Shown in pieces: positions 7,226 through 13,989 of a DNA stretch of 19,767 nucleotides; positions within the stretch are counted from its first letter, which is position 1; the number at the start of each line of letters is the position of its first letter. The translations under genes were made by a program, and so were the position numbers. The notes beneath the pieces are model-generated. The model was not told the origin of the DNA. It did not search any database and was given only the letters and a program-made list of their open reading frames with translations. The DNA is from Candidatus Falkowiibacteriota bacterium (GTDB lineage: Bacteria; Patescibacteriota; Patescibacteriia; JACRDY01). The DNA is taken from positions 1-19,767 of the forward strand of contig JACRDY010000061.1 in the NCBI GenBank assembly GCA_016218485.1. Reading direction: 5' to 3'.

Positions 7226-8782
7226 TTACTTGGTTGCTTGACTTAAACGCTCTATAACAAATTCATGATCCAGTGAAGCCAGCAGCCAGCCGACCTGCGG
7301 CCCGGCATCTTTGCCCAAAAAAATCTGATACAGCGCCCCAAACAGCTCTTTTGGCTCTGCCGCTGATTGTTTTTTGACCTCATGAATCTGGACGTGCAGT
7401 TCTTCTCCGGACCATTCTTTTTGAGCGGAAAAAACTTTGAGCAGCGCCTGGAGAAAATCTTGCTGTGCCGCGGTCAGTGATACTGATGGCAATGTCGCCT
7501 GAACCACAAATTGGTAATTTTCCGGCGCGTACAGTTTCAGCCAGGTCTTGGCGTAGTCGGCGCGAGTTTGGAGTTCCGCTTGTTCAGCCGAATCCAACGG
7601 AGCGCCTTTTTCCGTTTCAGCGTATTGGGTAATGTCAGCGCGCGGCATCTGTAGTAAATAGGCGATTTTAGAAAAACGTAAACGGTACACCGGTGGAGCC
7701 GCGTCAGTCAAACGAGCGTACTCATAGGCTTGGCCTCGGTCAGACTGCGGGTCAGCGAGATACTCGTCAATACAGCGATCCAGCTCATCATACAGGCGCG
7801 GAATCGCTTCCCCTTCCAAGCTGAACTGAATACGGGTGCGAGCGCGCGTCCGCATCATCAGAAACCGCACCAGCTCGGCCGGCAGCGACTCGACGACGGC
7901 AGCAGCGGACACGCCGACGCCTGTGGACGAGCTCATTTTTTTGCCGCCATCAATCATCAGCCACTCATAGATGTGGCCATACGCTGGCTCAATTTTAAAA
8001 ACTCTGCGAGCGATTTCTGCGGCCACATAGAAGGTGCCACCCTTGGTATAGTGATCCAGACCGGCCAGCTCCACCTGCGTGCCGCGGAAATACCAGCGCG
8101 CCACAATCGCCAGCTTGTACGGCAGTTTGGCATTGCCATCAAAAGGAGAAATAGTCCCAGTGTGTCCGCAGCCGGCCGCCCACTCTACCATCGCCGGCTC
8201 ACAGCTGAACGTCACCAGTGTCCCATCCCAGCCAATGACCTTGGTAGTGCCGATCTTGCCACAGGCGGGACAGACTACCTGCAGCGGATGCCAGTCGTTA
8301 GTTTTGACCGAACCCGACACGTCTTTGTAGATCTGCCGAATGGCGGCCGCATTGTCCAGAATAATTCTGATTGATTCGTTATACTCCCCTGCTGTGTAGC
8401 TGTCTGAATCCCAAACAATGGTGGGGTGCACGCCGAGCGTATTAAATACTGCCAAAAAGTCTTTGGCATAATACTCGGCGAAACTCTTAAAACCGGACAC
8501 GGGTGACGGAATGGCGCAGAGCGGCATGCCCATGTATTGGCGGTACACTGGCTCATCCAAATAAACCGGCATCCCGTCCATGGGGTCAAAATCATCAAAA
8601 CCATACAGGTACTCACTTTGGACTCCGGCCTTCACCAGCCCCCGGTAAATAGCATCATGAATTAAAACACCGCGGAGCGCTCCGACATGGACTTTGCCCG
8701 AAGGAGTCTTATAATCCGTAACCAAATAGCGCTGTACCGAGCGCTGGAGAATAGTTTGAACCTCATCATTAACCCAGAACAT
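7226..8782 (-). CDS. lysS: class I lysyl-tRNA synthetase
   Basis: Charges tRNA-Lys using the class I (Rossmann) fold found in archaea and some bacteria, not the common class II enzyme. Its 518 residues show the HIGH-type site TPSGKVHVGALRG (26-38), YGFDDFDPMDGMP (60-72), characteristic of this family, and the KMSKS-type loop GGKKMSSSTGVG (279-290). A metal-binding insert has CPACG at 171-175, Cys194 and CGH at 205-207. The C-terminal helical region fits the anticodon-binding domain. The start MFWVNDEV is at the expected position. It follows greA after a terminator and its own promoter, and leads the NUDIX/HD/RibL-like genes. Confidence 0.97.
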   Translation of the reverse strand: MFWVNDEVQTILQRSVQRYLVTDYKTPSGKVHVGALRGVLIHDAIYRGLVKAGVQSEYLYGFDDFDPMDGMPVYLDEPVYRQYMGMPLCAIPSPVSGFKSFAEYYAKDFLAVFNTLGVHPTIVWDSDSYTAGEYNESIRIILDNAAAIRQIYKDVSGSVKTNDWHPLQVVCPACGKIGTTKVIGWDGTLVTFSCEPAMVEWAAGCGHTGTISPFDGNAKLPYKLAIVARWYFRGTQVELAGLDHYTKGGTFYVAAEIARRVFKIEPAYGHIYEWLMIDGGKKMSSSTGVGVSAAAVVESLPAELVRFLMMRTRARTRIQFSLEGEAIPRLYDELDRCIDEYLADPQSDRGQAYEYARLTDAAPPVYRLRFSKIAYLLQMPRADITQYAETEKGAPLDSAEQAELQTRADYAKTWLKLYAPENYQFVVQATLPSVSLTAAQQDFLQALLKVFSAQKEWSGEELHVQIHEVKKQSAAEPKELFGALYQIFLGKDAGPQVGWLLASLDHEFVIERLSQATK

Positions 8783-8791
8783 AGTGAATGT

Positions 8792-8820
8792 ATTTTAGCG
8801 GAAAATCCTCTTTGACGCAA
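8792..8820 (-). promoter_or_regulatory. predicted lysS promoter
   Basis: On the minus strand, TTGCGT (8820-8815) and TAAAAT (8797-8792) are separated by 17 bases. The -10 matches TATAAT at five of six positions; the -35 matches at three. The lysS ATG begins nine bases after the -10, so transcription would begin at most a few bases before the codon or on it. Confidence 0.6.
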
Positions 8821-8822
8821 CC

Positions 8823-8849
8823 AAAAACGGGGTTTAGCCTACCCCGTTT
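8823..8849 (-). terminator. intrinsic terminator after greA
   Basis: On the minus strand a perfect 9-bp stem, AAACGGGGT pairing with ACCCCGTTT, closes a 7-base loop, and the T run extends to five after the stem's G (to 8823). It lies 15 bases past the greA stop and just before the lysS promoter, separating the two units. Confidence 0.85.
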
Positions 8850-8863
8850 GACGCTCCTGTTAT

Positions 8864-9331
8864 TTAACCAATATCCACGATTTCGTACTCCATGGTGGTG
8901 CCGCGCGGGGTGGCGACCGATACTGTCTCACCCGACTTCTTGCCCAAGAGCGCCACGCCGAGCGGCGACTCGTTGGAAATTTTTCCCTTGGCCGGGTCAG
9001 ACTCATTAAAACTGACCACCTGGAATTCTTTGAGCGTACCATTAACCCGAGCGGTGATCTTGGAGCCGAGCGAAATACCGGCTCCTTTAGCCGTGTCTTT
9101 GGCTTTGACCGTGCAGCGCTTGATCATATACTCCAGTTCGGCCACTCGTGATTCATTCTGCACTTGATCATCTTTAGCTTCTTGGTATTCAAAATTCTCG
9201 CTCAAGTCCCCGAGGTTCTTGGCGTATTCAATTTTGTCAGCAATGGTTATGCGTTTAACCAGCCTCTCGGTTAGCTCCTGCTGGAGTTTATCCAAGCCTT
9301 CTTGGGTAACAATAAATTCGTCAGTAGACAT
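8864..9331 (-). CDS. greA: transcription elongation factor GreA
   Basis: It binds RNA polymerase through the secondary channel and stimulates cleavage of backtracked RNA. The 155 residues are standard. The N-terminal coiled-coil hairpin includes ITVTQEGLDKLQQEL-like residues 6-20 and LGDLSENFEYQEAKDDQ (about 49-65), which carries the acidic tip (D51, E54) needed for cleavage. The C-terminal FKBP-like domain includes KGKISNESPLGVALLGKKSGE and a final beta strand, MEYEIVDIG. The start MSTDEFIVTQEG fits the family. There is no Shine-Dalgarno. It has its own promoter and a terminator-like leader hairpin, and is closed by a strong terminator. Confidence 0.97.
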   Translation of the reverse strand: MSTDEFIVTQEGLDKLQQELTERLVKRITIADKIEYAKNLGDLSENFEYQEAKDDQVQNESRVAELEYMIKRCTVKAKDTAKGAGISLGSKITARVNGTLKEFQVVSFNESDPAKGKISNESPLGVALLGKKSGETVSVATPRGTTMEYEIVDIG

Positions 9332-9347
9332 ACTATACTAAGTGAAT

Positions 9348-9380
9348 AAAAAAATCCCCGTTATATAATTCCGTGGAGAT
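9348..9380 (-). terminator. terminator-like hairpin in the greA leader
   Basis: On the minus strand ATCTCC (9380-9375) pairs with GGGGAT (9359-9354), one G-U pair included, over a 15-base loop, followed by a T run to 9348. It lies between the greA promoter and the greA start. It could attenuate greA or simply end glyQS transcripts, whose stop is 50 bases upstream. The stem is short, so its strength is uncertain. Confidence 0.5.
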
Positions 9381-9392
9381 GGCTATTATTGT

Positions 9393-9420
9393 ATGATAGC
9401 GTACAAACAATATTTGTCAA
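9393..9420 (-). promoter_or_regulatory. predicted greA promoter
   Basis: On the minus strand a perfect TTGACA (9420-9415) and TATCAT (9398-9393, five of six) are separated by 16 bases. It is the strongest promoter match in the window. It begins ten bases past the glyQS stop. The expected start of transcription is near 9386, giving a leader of about 55 bases. Confidence 0.75.
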
Positions 9421-9429
9421 GCGCTGACG

Positions 9430-10830
9430 CTAAGCCGCCAATTTCTCCGTCAAATACGCCGATAATTCGGCGACTTTAATCCTATCTTGCTGCATGGTAT
9501 CACGGTCCCGCACCGTCACGGCCTGGTCCGTGCCGGTTTCAAAATCCACGGTAATACAGTACGGCGTGCCGATCTCATCCTGGCGGCGGTAGCGCTTGCC
9601 GATTGAACCGGTTTCGTCATACTGGCACTGCCAGCGTGTTTTAAGGCGATCAAAGACAGCGCGCGCTTGTGCCGACAGCGGCTCTTTCTTGCTCAAGGGC
9701 AGCACCGCCGCTTTAATCGGCGCCAGGTCTTTGTGCAGCCGCAGCACCACTTCTGTTTCATGTTTAGCCTCATCATCGCCGCTGCGCGTTTCCACTTCTT
9801 CGTACGCGTTGACGAGAAACGCCAATGTCGCCCGGTCGGCGCCGTCAGACGTCTCCACAATATAGGGTATAAATTTCTCTTTAGTGACCTCATCGCGAAC
9901 CGACAAGTCTGCGCCCGAAAATTTGCTATGCCGAGACAGATCCCAGTCGCCGCGATTGTGCACGCCCGCGACCTCCTTCCACTCGCCATCGCCAAACGGG
10001 AATTTCATCTCAATATCCCAGGCCGCTTTCGCGTAAAAAGCTCGTTCGCCAGCAGCGTGCTCGCGCCAGCGCAGCGCGTCTTTGTCCACCCCCAGCTTCA
10101 GATACCAGTTCATCCGGCGCGCGCGCCAATCTTCAAAATACTTCGCGGCGGTTTCTGGCTTACAGAACCACTGCATTTCCATTTGTTCAAATTCACGCGT
10201 GCGGAACGTGAAGTTTCCCGGGGTGATTTCATTGCGGAAGGCCTTGCCGATCTGGGCAATACCAAACGGCAGTTTCAAGCGCTGACTCTCAAGAACATTG
10301 GGGAAATTAACGTAAATCCCCTGGCAGGTCTCACCGCGTAGGTACGCTAGAGCGGACTCATCTTCCACCGGGCCAATGTATGTTTTCATCAGCAGGTTAA
10401 AAGTCCGCGGGGCTGTCAGCTCACCGCCGCACTCCGGACACTTAATAGTAGTCAGATCCAACGGCGCTTCACGCTGCACTTCCAGGTCCGGCTTTATGCC
10501 GCGCCCTTCCAACAGGTGATCGGCGCGGAACCGGCGCTTGCAGGACTTGCAGTCAACCAGCGGATCGGTAAAGCCCTCAATGTGTCCCGAGGCTTCCCAA
10601 ATTTTCGGGTGCATCAAGATACTAGAGTCCAAACCAACCACATCGCTATTCTCCTGAACCATTGTCTTCCACCAGGCTTTTTTGACGTTATTCTTCAGCT
10701 CCACCCCCAGCGGGCCGTAGTCATAGCAGCTGGCAAAACCGCCGTAAATTTCGGAGGAAGGAAAAATAAAACCCCGCCGCTTGCAGAGCGAAACGATTTT
10801 TTCCATCTTGTTATCTTTAGTCTTGGACAT
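9430..10830 (-). CDS. glyQS: glycyl-tRNA synthetase, alpha2 type
   Basis: A class II synthetase of the homodimeric type shared with archaea, eukaryotes and several bacteria, not the tetrameric GlyQ/GlyS form. The 466 residues begin with RRGFIFPSSEIYGGFASCYDYGPLG, the family's N-terminal signature. A zinc-ribbon-like insert has CKSCKRRF and later CPECGG. Motif 2 appears in GKAFRNEITPGNFTFRTREF, and motif 3 around SDGADRATLAFL. The C-terminal anticodon domain includes RRQDEIGTPYCITVDFET. A weak promoter-like pair (10835-10862) lies next to the ATG. It has no Shine-Dalgarno. Upstream lies the 174-bp gap to the deoxyribosyltransferase-like gene. Confidence 0.97.
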   Translation of the reverse strand: MSKTKDNKMEKIVSLCKRRGFIFPSSEIYGGFASCYDYGPLGVELKNNVKKAWWKTMVQENSDVVGLDSSILMHPKIWEASGHIEGFTDPLVDCKSCKRRFRADHLLEGRGIKPDLEVQREAPLDLTTIKCPECGGELTAPRTFNLLMKTYIGPVEDESALAYLRGETCQGIYVNFPNVLESQRLKLPFGIAQIGKAFRNEITPGNFTFRTREFEQMEMQWFCKPETAAKYFEDWRARRMNWYLKLGVDKDALRWREHAAGERAFYAKAAWDIEMKFPFGDGEWKEVAGVHNRGDWDLSRHSKFSGADLSVRDEVTKEKFIPYIVETSDGADRATLAFLVNAYEEVETRSGDDEAKHETEVVLRLHKDLAPIKAAVLPLSKKEPLSAQARAVFDRLKTRWQCQYDETGSIGKRYRRQDEIGTPYCITVDFETGTDQAVTVRDRDTMQQDRIKVAELSAYLTEKLAA

Positions 10831-10834
10831 AGTA

Positions 10835-10862
10835 ATTATGTTCGTGTATGCAATAAATCCAA
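10835..10862 (-). promoter_or_regulatory. possible glyQS promoter
   Basis: On the minus strand TTGGAT (10862-10857) and CATAAT (10840-10835, five of six) are separated by 16 bases. The ATG starts only four bases after the -10, so the mRNA would be leaderless or the real promoter lies elsewhere. The -35 is weak. The wider gap 10831-11004 also holds a hairpin, one inverted-repeat arm and an open stretch without a proper start. Confidence 0.3.
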
Positions 10863-10975
10863 CGCATTCCTGTCGGGGTAGTACACTCCGCAGGCATACG
10901 CTCTAACCATTCATCCCCGCAGAGCAAGCTGACGGAGTATTCTGGAAGGTGCTGGATAAAATGCTTTTAGGACAT

Positions 10976-10998
10976 TCGGGGACAATGGCTGTCCCCGA
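10976..10998 (-). terminator. hairpin after the deoxyribosyltransferase-like gene
   Basis: A perfect 9-bp stem, TCGGGGACA with TGTCCCCGA, closes a 5-base loop. It begins seven bases past the stop codon on the minus strand. The bases after it lack an immediate T run (TTTT only follows the repeat arm), so it is a weak terminator or an mRNA-stabilising fold. Confidence 0.45.
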
Positions 10999-11004
10999 GA
11001 ATGG

Positions 11005-11508
11005 CTACACATGGAACAGTTTGACGGCCTGCTCACAGGTGGCTCGCAGTGAAGCGCAGACCACGATATCCAGACAATCTTGGCCAATCCTCCTTCTGAT
11101 ATATCTCTCGTTGGTGAATCCCGATTCAATGCCGACGGCCAACTTTACGCCATCACGCTCGTGACGTATTTTCCATTCGCCCAGCTCAAAACGCGAGGTC
11201 TGCGCGTATGCTCTGGCGCAAATATGCTCAAACTCTCTGGCCAACCAGAACATAATCACACCGGATCGACCAGCCTGTCTAAGGCAGTGCGTTTCCCAGT
11301 CAACCTGTGCGTTGTATTCAACTTGTCCAAATTCCTTTCTGATGGGGGCTGGCCGGCGCGGGCAAGCAATGTTTGGAGTGTCATCCAGTTCGTGAATGAT
11401 CGTAATGGCCTCTGTCTGCCAACGGGCAGCGCCCTGAATCGGGCCGGCTAAAAAAATGGTGCCTCCTGGAATTTCCACTATGTTCGGCGGGTACAAGACG
11501 TGTCCCAT
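11005..11508 (-). CDS. nucleoside 2-deoxyribosyltransferase-like protein
   Basis: 167 residues matching the general plan of the nucleoside 2-deoxyribosyltransferase-like fold. IFLAGPIQGAARWQTEA (18-34) is the glycine-rich nucleoside-binding start. EYNAQVDWETHCLRQAGRSGVIMFWLARE (64-92) matches the YEAQ-x-x-WE-x-x-AD-x-I-x-FW core, and SRFELGEW (105-112) corresponds to the conserved segment with the presumed catalytic Glu. Such enzymes swap bases between deoxynucleosides; related proteins can also hydrolyse nucleosides. The substrate is unknown. It has a good AGGGG site at 11516-11520, seven bases before the ATG, unlike most neighbours. It sits alone between 112-bp and 174-bp gaps and within a 15-bp inverted repeat. 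Confidence 0.82.
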   Translation of the reverse strand: MGHVLYPPNIVEIPGGTIFLAGPIQGAARWQTEAITIIHELDDTPNIACPRRPAPIRKEFGQVEYNAQVDWETHCLRQAGRSGVIMFWLAREFEHICARAYAQTSRFELGEWKIRHERDGVKLAVGIESGFTNERYIRRRIGQDCLDIVVCASLRATCEQAVKLFHV

Positions 11509-11620
11509 GGTTATTCCCCTCTCTTGGTGAATTCAAGAACCTCCTAAAAGCATTTTGTGAAAGAGCGATATTTCCGATAACGACACCAGCTGTATTATCC
11601 AGTACACCACGAAACATTTT

Positions 11621-12082
11621 TTAATAACAATCATTACCAATAATCTCTCTTGGGAAATTGTACGGCTCAAAAACACTACAAGGGACACTATCTTGAGCCT
11701 CTTGAACAACTATCCATTCCCCATTCACTTTTGCTGCCCAATAGTGGGCACCTCCGCCTTCTGGAGCGCCAGCAAGACCTTCCACATAGAGATCATTATA
11801 ATTGTTGTCTATTGTTATGGTGTAGTTTGAATAATCTCTATCCGGATACTTTTTGGAAAAAGCGGTTTGAATATCTTGAACGCTCACTTTAACTTCTGTT
11901 GGTTGAGTATCATTTTGTGGCGTACTGGAAGGTTGGATGAGAATAGAATCTTTAATAGTTTGTTGTTCTGTTTCAGCCGTTTTTGGTGAGTTTATATACC
12001 AATATACCACTCCGCCTGCCAAAACCGCTGTAATTACTACAGCAGAAACGATTACCCATGGGTTTGTTCTGTACTGTTCCAT
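11621..12082 (-). CDS. membrane-anchored secreted protein of unknown function
   Basis: 153 residues. A short cytoplasmic head (MEQYRTNPW) leads to one membrane helix at about 10-29 (VIVSAVVITAVLAGGVVYWY) and a Ser/Thr/Pro/Gln-rich linker (about 32-66). A small globular domain follows: VQDIQTAFSKKYPDRDYSNYTITIDNN, GGGAHYWAAKVNGEWIVVQE, and an end with two cysteines, CSVFEPYNFPREIIGNDCY. The WAAKVNGEW and C-x-x-x-EPYNFP pieces are of a kind I have seen in small Patescibacteria proteins, but no function is known to me. The two Cys (SVPCSV and NDCY) could form a disulfide outside the cell. It follows the PnuC-like gene by 11 bases and lacks a Shine-Dalgarno. Confidence 0.85.
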   Translation of the reverse strand: MEQYRTNPWVIVSAVVITAVLAGGVVYWYINSPKTAETEQQTIKDSILIQPSSTPQNDTQPTEVKVSVQDIQTAFSKKYPDRDYSNYTITIDNNYNDLYVEGLAGAPEGGGAHYWAAKVNGEWIVVQEAQDSVPCSVFEPYNFPREIIGNDCY

Positions 12083-12093
12083 AAATATTTTGA

Positions 12094-12327
12094 CTAATTA
12101 TTATTTCGTTCTTTAAAAAACCACTCATAGATCCCATACGCCCAGATGCCCTCGTACACAAGGGAAAGGAGGAATATCCCCCACTGTTGGTTGATGAACG
12201 CGGTGGTGAGCCAGAATGGCTGCGACAGGAAACCGATGACAAAGCCCCATTTATTCTTGCGGGCGACTAAAATGATCGCCGCCAGGCCAAAGGTGGTAAT
12301 ACCAATTTGGCTAATCAAGTCCAACAT
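12094..12327 (-). CDS. three-helix membrane protein, PnuC-like fragment, 77 aa
   Basis: An integral membrane protein with three predicted helices: about 3-22 (LISQIGITTFGLAAIILVAR), 27-43 (WGFVIGFLSQPFWLTTA) and 48-68 (WGIFLLSLVYEGIWAYGIYEW). The aromatic, Gln/Trp-rich helices resemble a segment of PnuC, the nicotinamide riboside/mononucleotide carrier, whose fold is built of three-helix bundles like SWEET/SemiSWEET proteins. At 77 residues it could only act as an oligomer. It is probably a complete small gene because the frame starts cleanly two bases after frr and has no relict extension. It has no Shine-Dalgarno. Transport function is inference. Confidence 0.75.
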   Translation of the reverse strand: MLDLISQIGITTFGLAAIILVARKNKWGFVIGFLSQPFWLTTAFINQQWGIFLLSLVYEGIWAYGIYEWFFKERNNN

Positions 12328-12329
12328 AG

Positions 12330-12881
12330 CTAGACGGTCATGATTTCCGCCTCCTTACTCTCGGCGAGCGTCTTAATCTGATCGGTGTATGAGCTGACGA
12401 GCGTGTCCAGCTCTTTCTGCAGGCGGTAGCGCTCATCTTCGGTGATGGACTTGTCTTTTTCCGCCGCCGTAACGGTTTCCTTGATGGTATCCCGCAGTCC
12501 GCGCAGGCTGATCCGCGCCGTTTCCGCTTTCTGTTTGAGGAGCTTAGCTAATTCCTTGCGCGTTTCTTCAGTCATCGCTGGCACGTTGACGCGGATGTAT
12601 GACCCCTGATCAGCGGTGCCAAGTCCGAGGTTGGCTTCCGCGATCCCCTTCTCCACTTCTTTGAGGAGACTCTTGTCCCACGGCTCAACCGTCAAACTAT
12701 GCGCGTCAGCCACAGCAATGGCGCCCAGCTGCCGCAGCGGTGTTTTGGTGCCATAGGCATTGACCATGACGCTATCCAGGAGCGCCGGATGCGCCCGACC
12801 GGTCCGTAGCGACCCAAGCTCGGTCCTAAAGTGCTCAATGATTTTAAGACACTCGGGATTATGTTCACTGACAATACTCAT
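12330..12881 (-). CDS. frr: ribosome recycling factor
   Basis: Splits the post-termination ribosome together with EF-G. 183 residues, standard length. Signatures include FRTELGSLRTGRAHPALLDSV (about 18-38), the domain II segment LTVEPWDKSLLKEVEKGI, and IRVNVPAMTEETRKELAKLLKQKAE, followed by the long C-terminal helix with KDKSITEDERYRLQKELD. The N-terminus MSIVSEHNPECLKIIEHF is a little short and unusual but reaches helix 1. It sits 13 bases after the YCF48-like gene and two bases before the PnuC-like gene, so it is part of a continuous transcript. There is no Shine-Dalgarno (TTGACGAATT precedes the ATG). Confidence 0.97.
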   Translation of the reverse strand: MSIVSEHNPECLKIIEHFRTELGSLRTGRAHPALLDSVMVNAYGTKTPLRQLGAIAVADAHSLTVEPWDKSLLKEVEKGIAEANLGLGTADQGSYIRVNVPAMTEETRKELAKLLKQKAETARISLRGLRDTIKETVTAAEKDKSITEDERYRLQKELDTLVSSYTDQIKTLAESKEAEIMTV

Positions 12882-12894
12882 AATTCGTCAAAAA

Positions 12895-13977
12895 TTATTT
12901 CGCTAATTGAGTTACCCCCATATATACCACTGACGGTTCAGTAAAGTCAACTGCCAGTGCGGTAGCCGCGCGCGTGGTAGGAAGTTTTTGGGCAATCCAG
13001 TCACTGCCGCCATTGAGCGAGCGGTACAACGTATTCTCGGTGCTGTAGTACAGAGCACGACCATTGGTCGGGTCCACCGCCAGCGCCAGAATGTTGGCGC
13101 TACCCTGATCGGTGATTAGGGTGATAGGACTCCAGCTCACGCCGCCGTTGGCGCTTTTCAAAAGCCCATACCGAGAGGCGAAATAGAGGGTATTACGTTC
13201 CGCAACGCTAAAAGTAATATCACGGTAGTCGGTTGAACCTTTGTAATCTTTAAACTGATCGTTCAGCTGCTCCCAGGTTCCCCCTTTGTTGGTAGTCTTG
13301 AAAATGCCATTTTTATCAGTGACCAGGTAGACGATGCGACTGTCGTAGGGATCAACCATAATCTTCTTGATCTGATTATTAGGCCGCTCCACCGCCGTCC
13401 AGCTCCGACCGCCGTCGGCGCTCTGCAGCATATTGCCCTCGGACGTTCCGGCATAGACAATGGCCGGCTCGTACCAGTCTACCGCTAAACTCAAAATCAC
13501 ATCAGTAGGACGGGTACCATAATAAATTTCTTCCCAGGTACGGGAACAGTTGACGGACTTAAAGATGCGGTTGCCGGCGCCGGCATACAGGGTGCAGCTG
13601 TGCTGCGGGTCAATGGCCACGTCTTCCACCGTGCGCATGGCATCGGGCTGATTGCGCGGCACCTGCCAGTTATTACCCCCGTCGTAGCTGAAGAGCAGGC
13701 CGGTGCCGACGGTAGCGAGGTACACCGCCTGATGATCTTGCGGATCCATCACAATTCGTTTGACATTGACATTACTGATGCTGGCCGGCGTGCCGGTGCT
13801 GGTCGGTACAGTATTCTTAGTCTCCCAATTAGCCCCCTGATCAAGGGATTTAAAGATGCCCCCTTGGCTGGCCTCCGTTTGCTTGCCACTCCCGTCAGAA
13901 TTAAAACTGATACCGCAGGCGGTCAGCAGCGGTATGGCGAGGAGCAGCAGACCGAGGAGCAAGAATTGTTTACGCAT
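12895..13977 (-). CDS. YCF48/BNR-type beta-propeller lipoprotein
   Basis: A predicted secreted lipoprotein of 360 residues. The signal peptide MRKQFLLLGLLLLAIPLLTAC ends in a lipobox (LTAC, Cys21). Seven Asp-box-like repeats (S-x-D/N-x-G-x-x-W) are spaced about 45 residues apart: 44-51, 97-104, 141-148, 186-193, 228-235, 275-282 and 320-327. Strands of the type VYLATVGTGLLFSYDGG, VYAGTSEGNMLQSADGG and LYYSTENTLYRSLNGG lie between them. This predicts a seven-bladed propeller like YCF48 or sortilin-type domains. No sialidase catalytic set (Arg triad, Tyr-Glu) is evident, so it is more likely a binding or assembly factor. It lies 12 bases after holB. Confidence 0.9.
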   Translation of the reverse strand: MRKQFLLLGLLLLAIPLLTACGISFNSDGSGKQTEASQGGIFKSLDQGANWETKNTVPTSTGTPASISNVNVKRIVMDPQDHQAVYLATVGTGLLFSYDGGNNWQVPRNQPDAMRTVEDVAIDPQHSCTLYAGAGNRIFKSVNCSRTWEEIYYGTRPTDVILSLAVDWYEPAIVYAGTSEGNMLQSADGGRSWTAVERPNNQIKKIMVDPYDSRIVYLVTDKNGIFKTTNKGGTWEQLNDQFKDYKGSTDYRDITFSVAERNTLYFASRYGLLKSANGGVSWSPITLITDQGSANILALAVDPTNGRALYYSTENTLYRSLNGGSDWIAQKLPTTRAATALAVDFTEPSVVYMGVTQLAK

Positions 13978-13989
13978 ACAAATAAAAAA

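Larger units (their letters stand above)
10958..11556. repeat. 15-bp perfect inverted repeat enclosing the deoxyribosyltransferase-like gene
   Basis: AAAATGCTTTTAGGA at 10958-10972 recurs as its exact reverse complement at 11542-11556. The pair encloses one gene (11005-11508) with its ribosome binding site and the downstream hairpin, 599 bp in all. I find no matching target-site duplication just outside the arms and no transposase. The layout suggests a small mobile or invertible cassette, but a chance match cannot be dismissed. Confidence 0.6.

Noticed and set aside
7730..8374. Long plus-strand frame of 214 codons within lysS
   Set aside because: It lies wholly antisense to a clear synthetase gene and its translation is Arg/His/Pro-rich with no motif. 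Other plus-strand frames in the window have the same character.
10855..10925. tRNA-like words (GGTTAGAGCG and GCCTG on the minus strand) before glyQS, and the idea of a T-box leader
   Set aside because: No D-stem partner, T-loop consensus or acceptor stem can be built, and there is no T-box AGGGTGGNACCGCG-like sequence.
10911..11129. Minus-strand frame of 72 codons overlapping the end of the deoxyribosyltransferase-like gene
   Set aside because: It reads through the enzyme gene and the hairpin in a different frame, has no ribosome binding site and has low-complexity Ser/Pro content.
11381..11617. Minus-strand frame of 78 codons starting MFRGVLDNTAGVV between the secreted protein and the deoxyribosyltransferase-like gene
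   Set aside because: There is no ribosome binding site, and most of it overlaps the enzyme gene in another frame. The 112-bp gap 11509-11620 therefore holds only the enzyme's ribosome binding site and one repeat arm as far as I can see.
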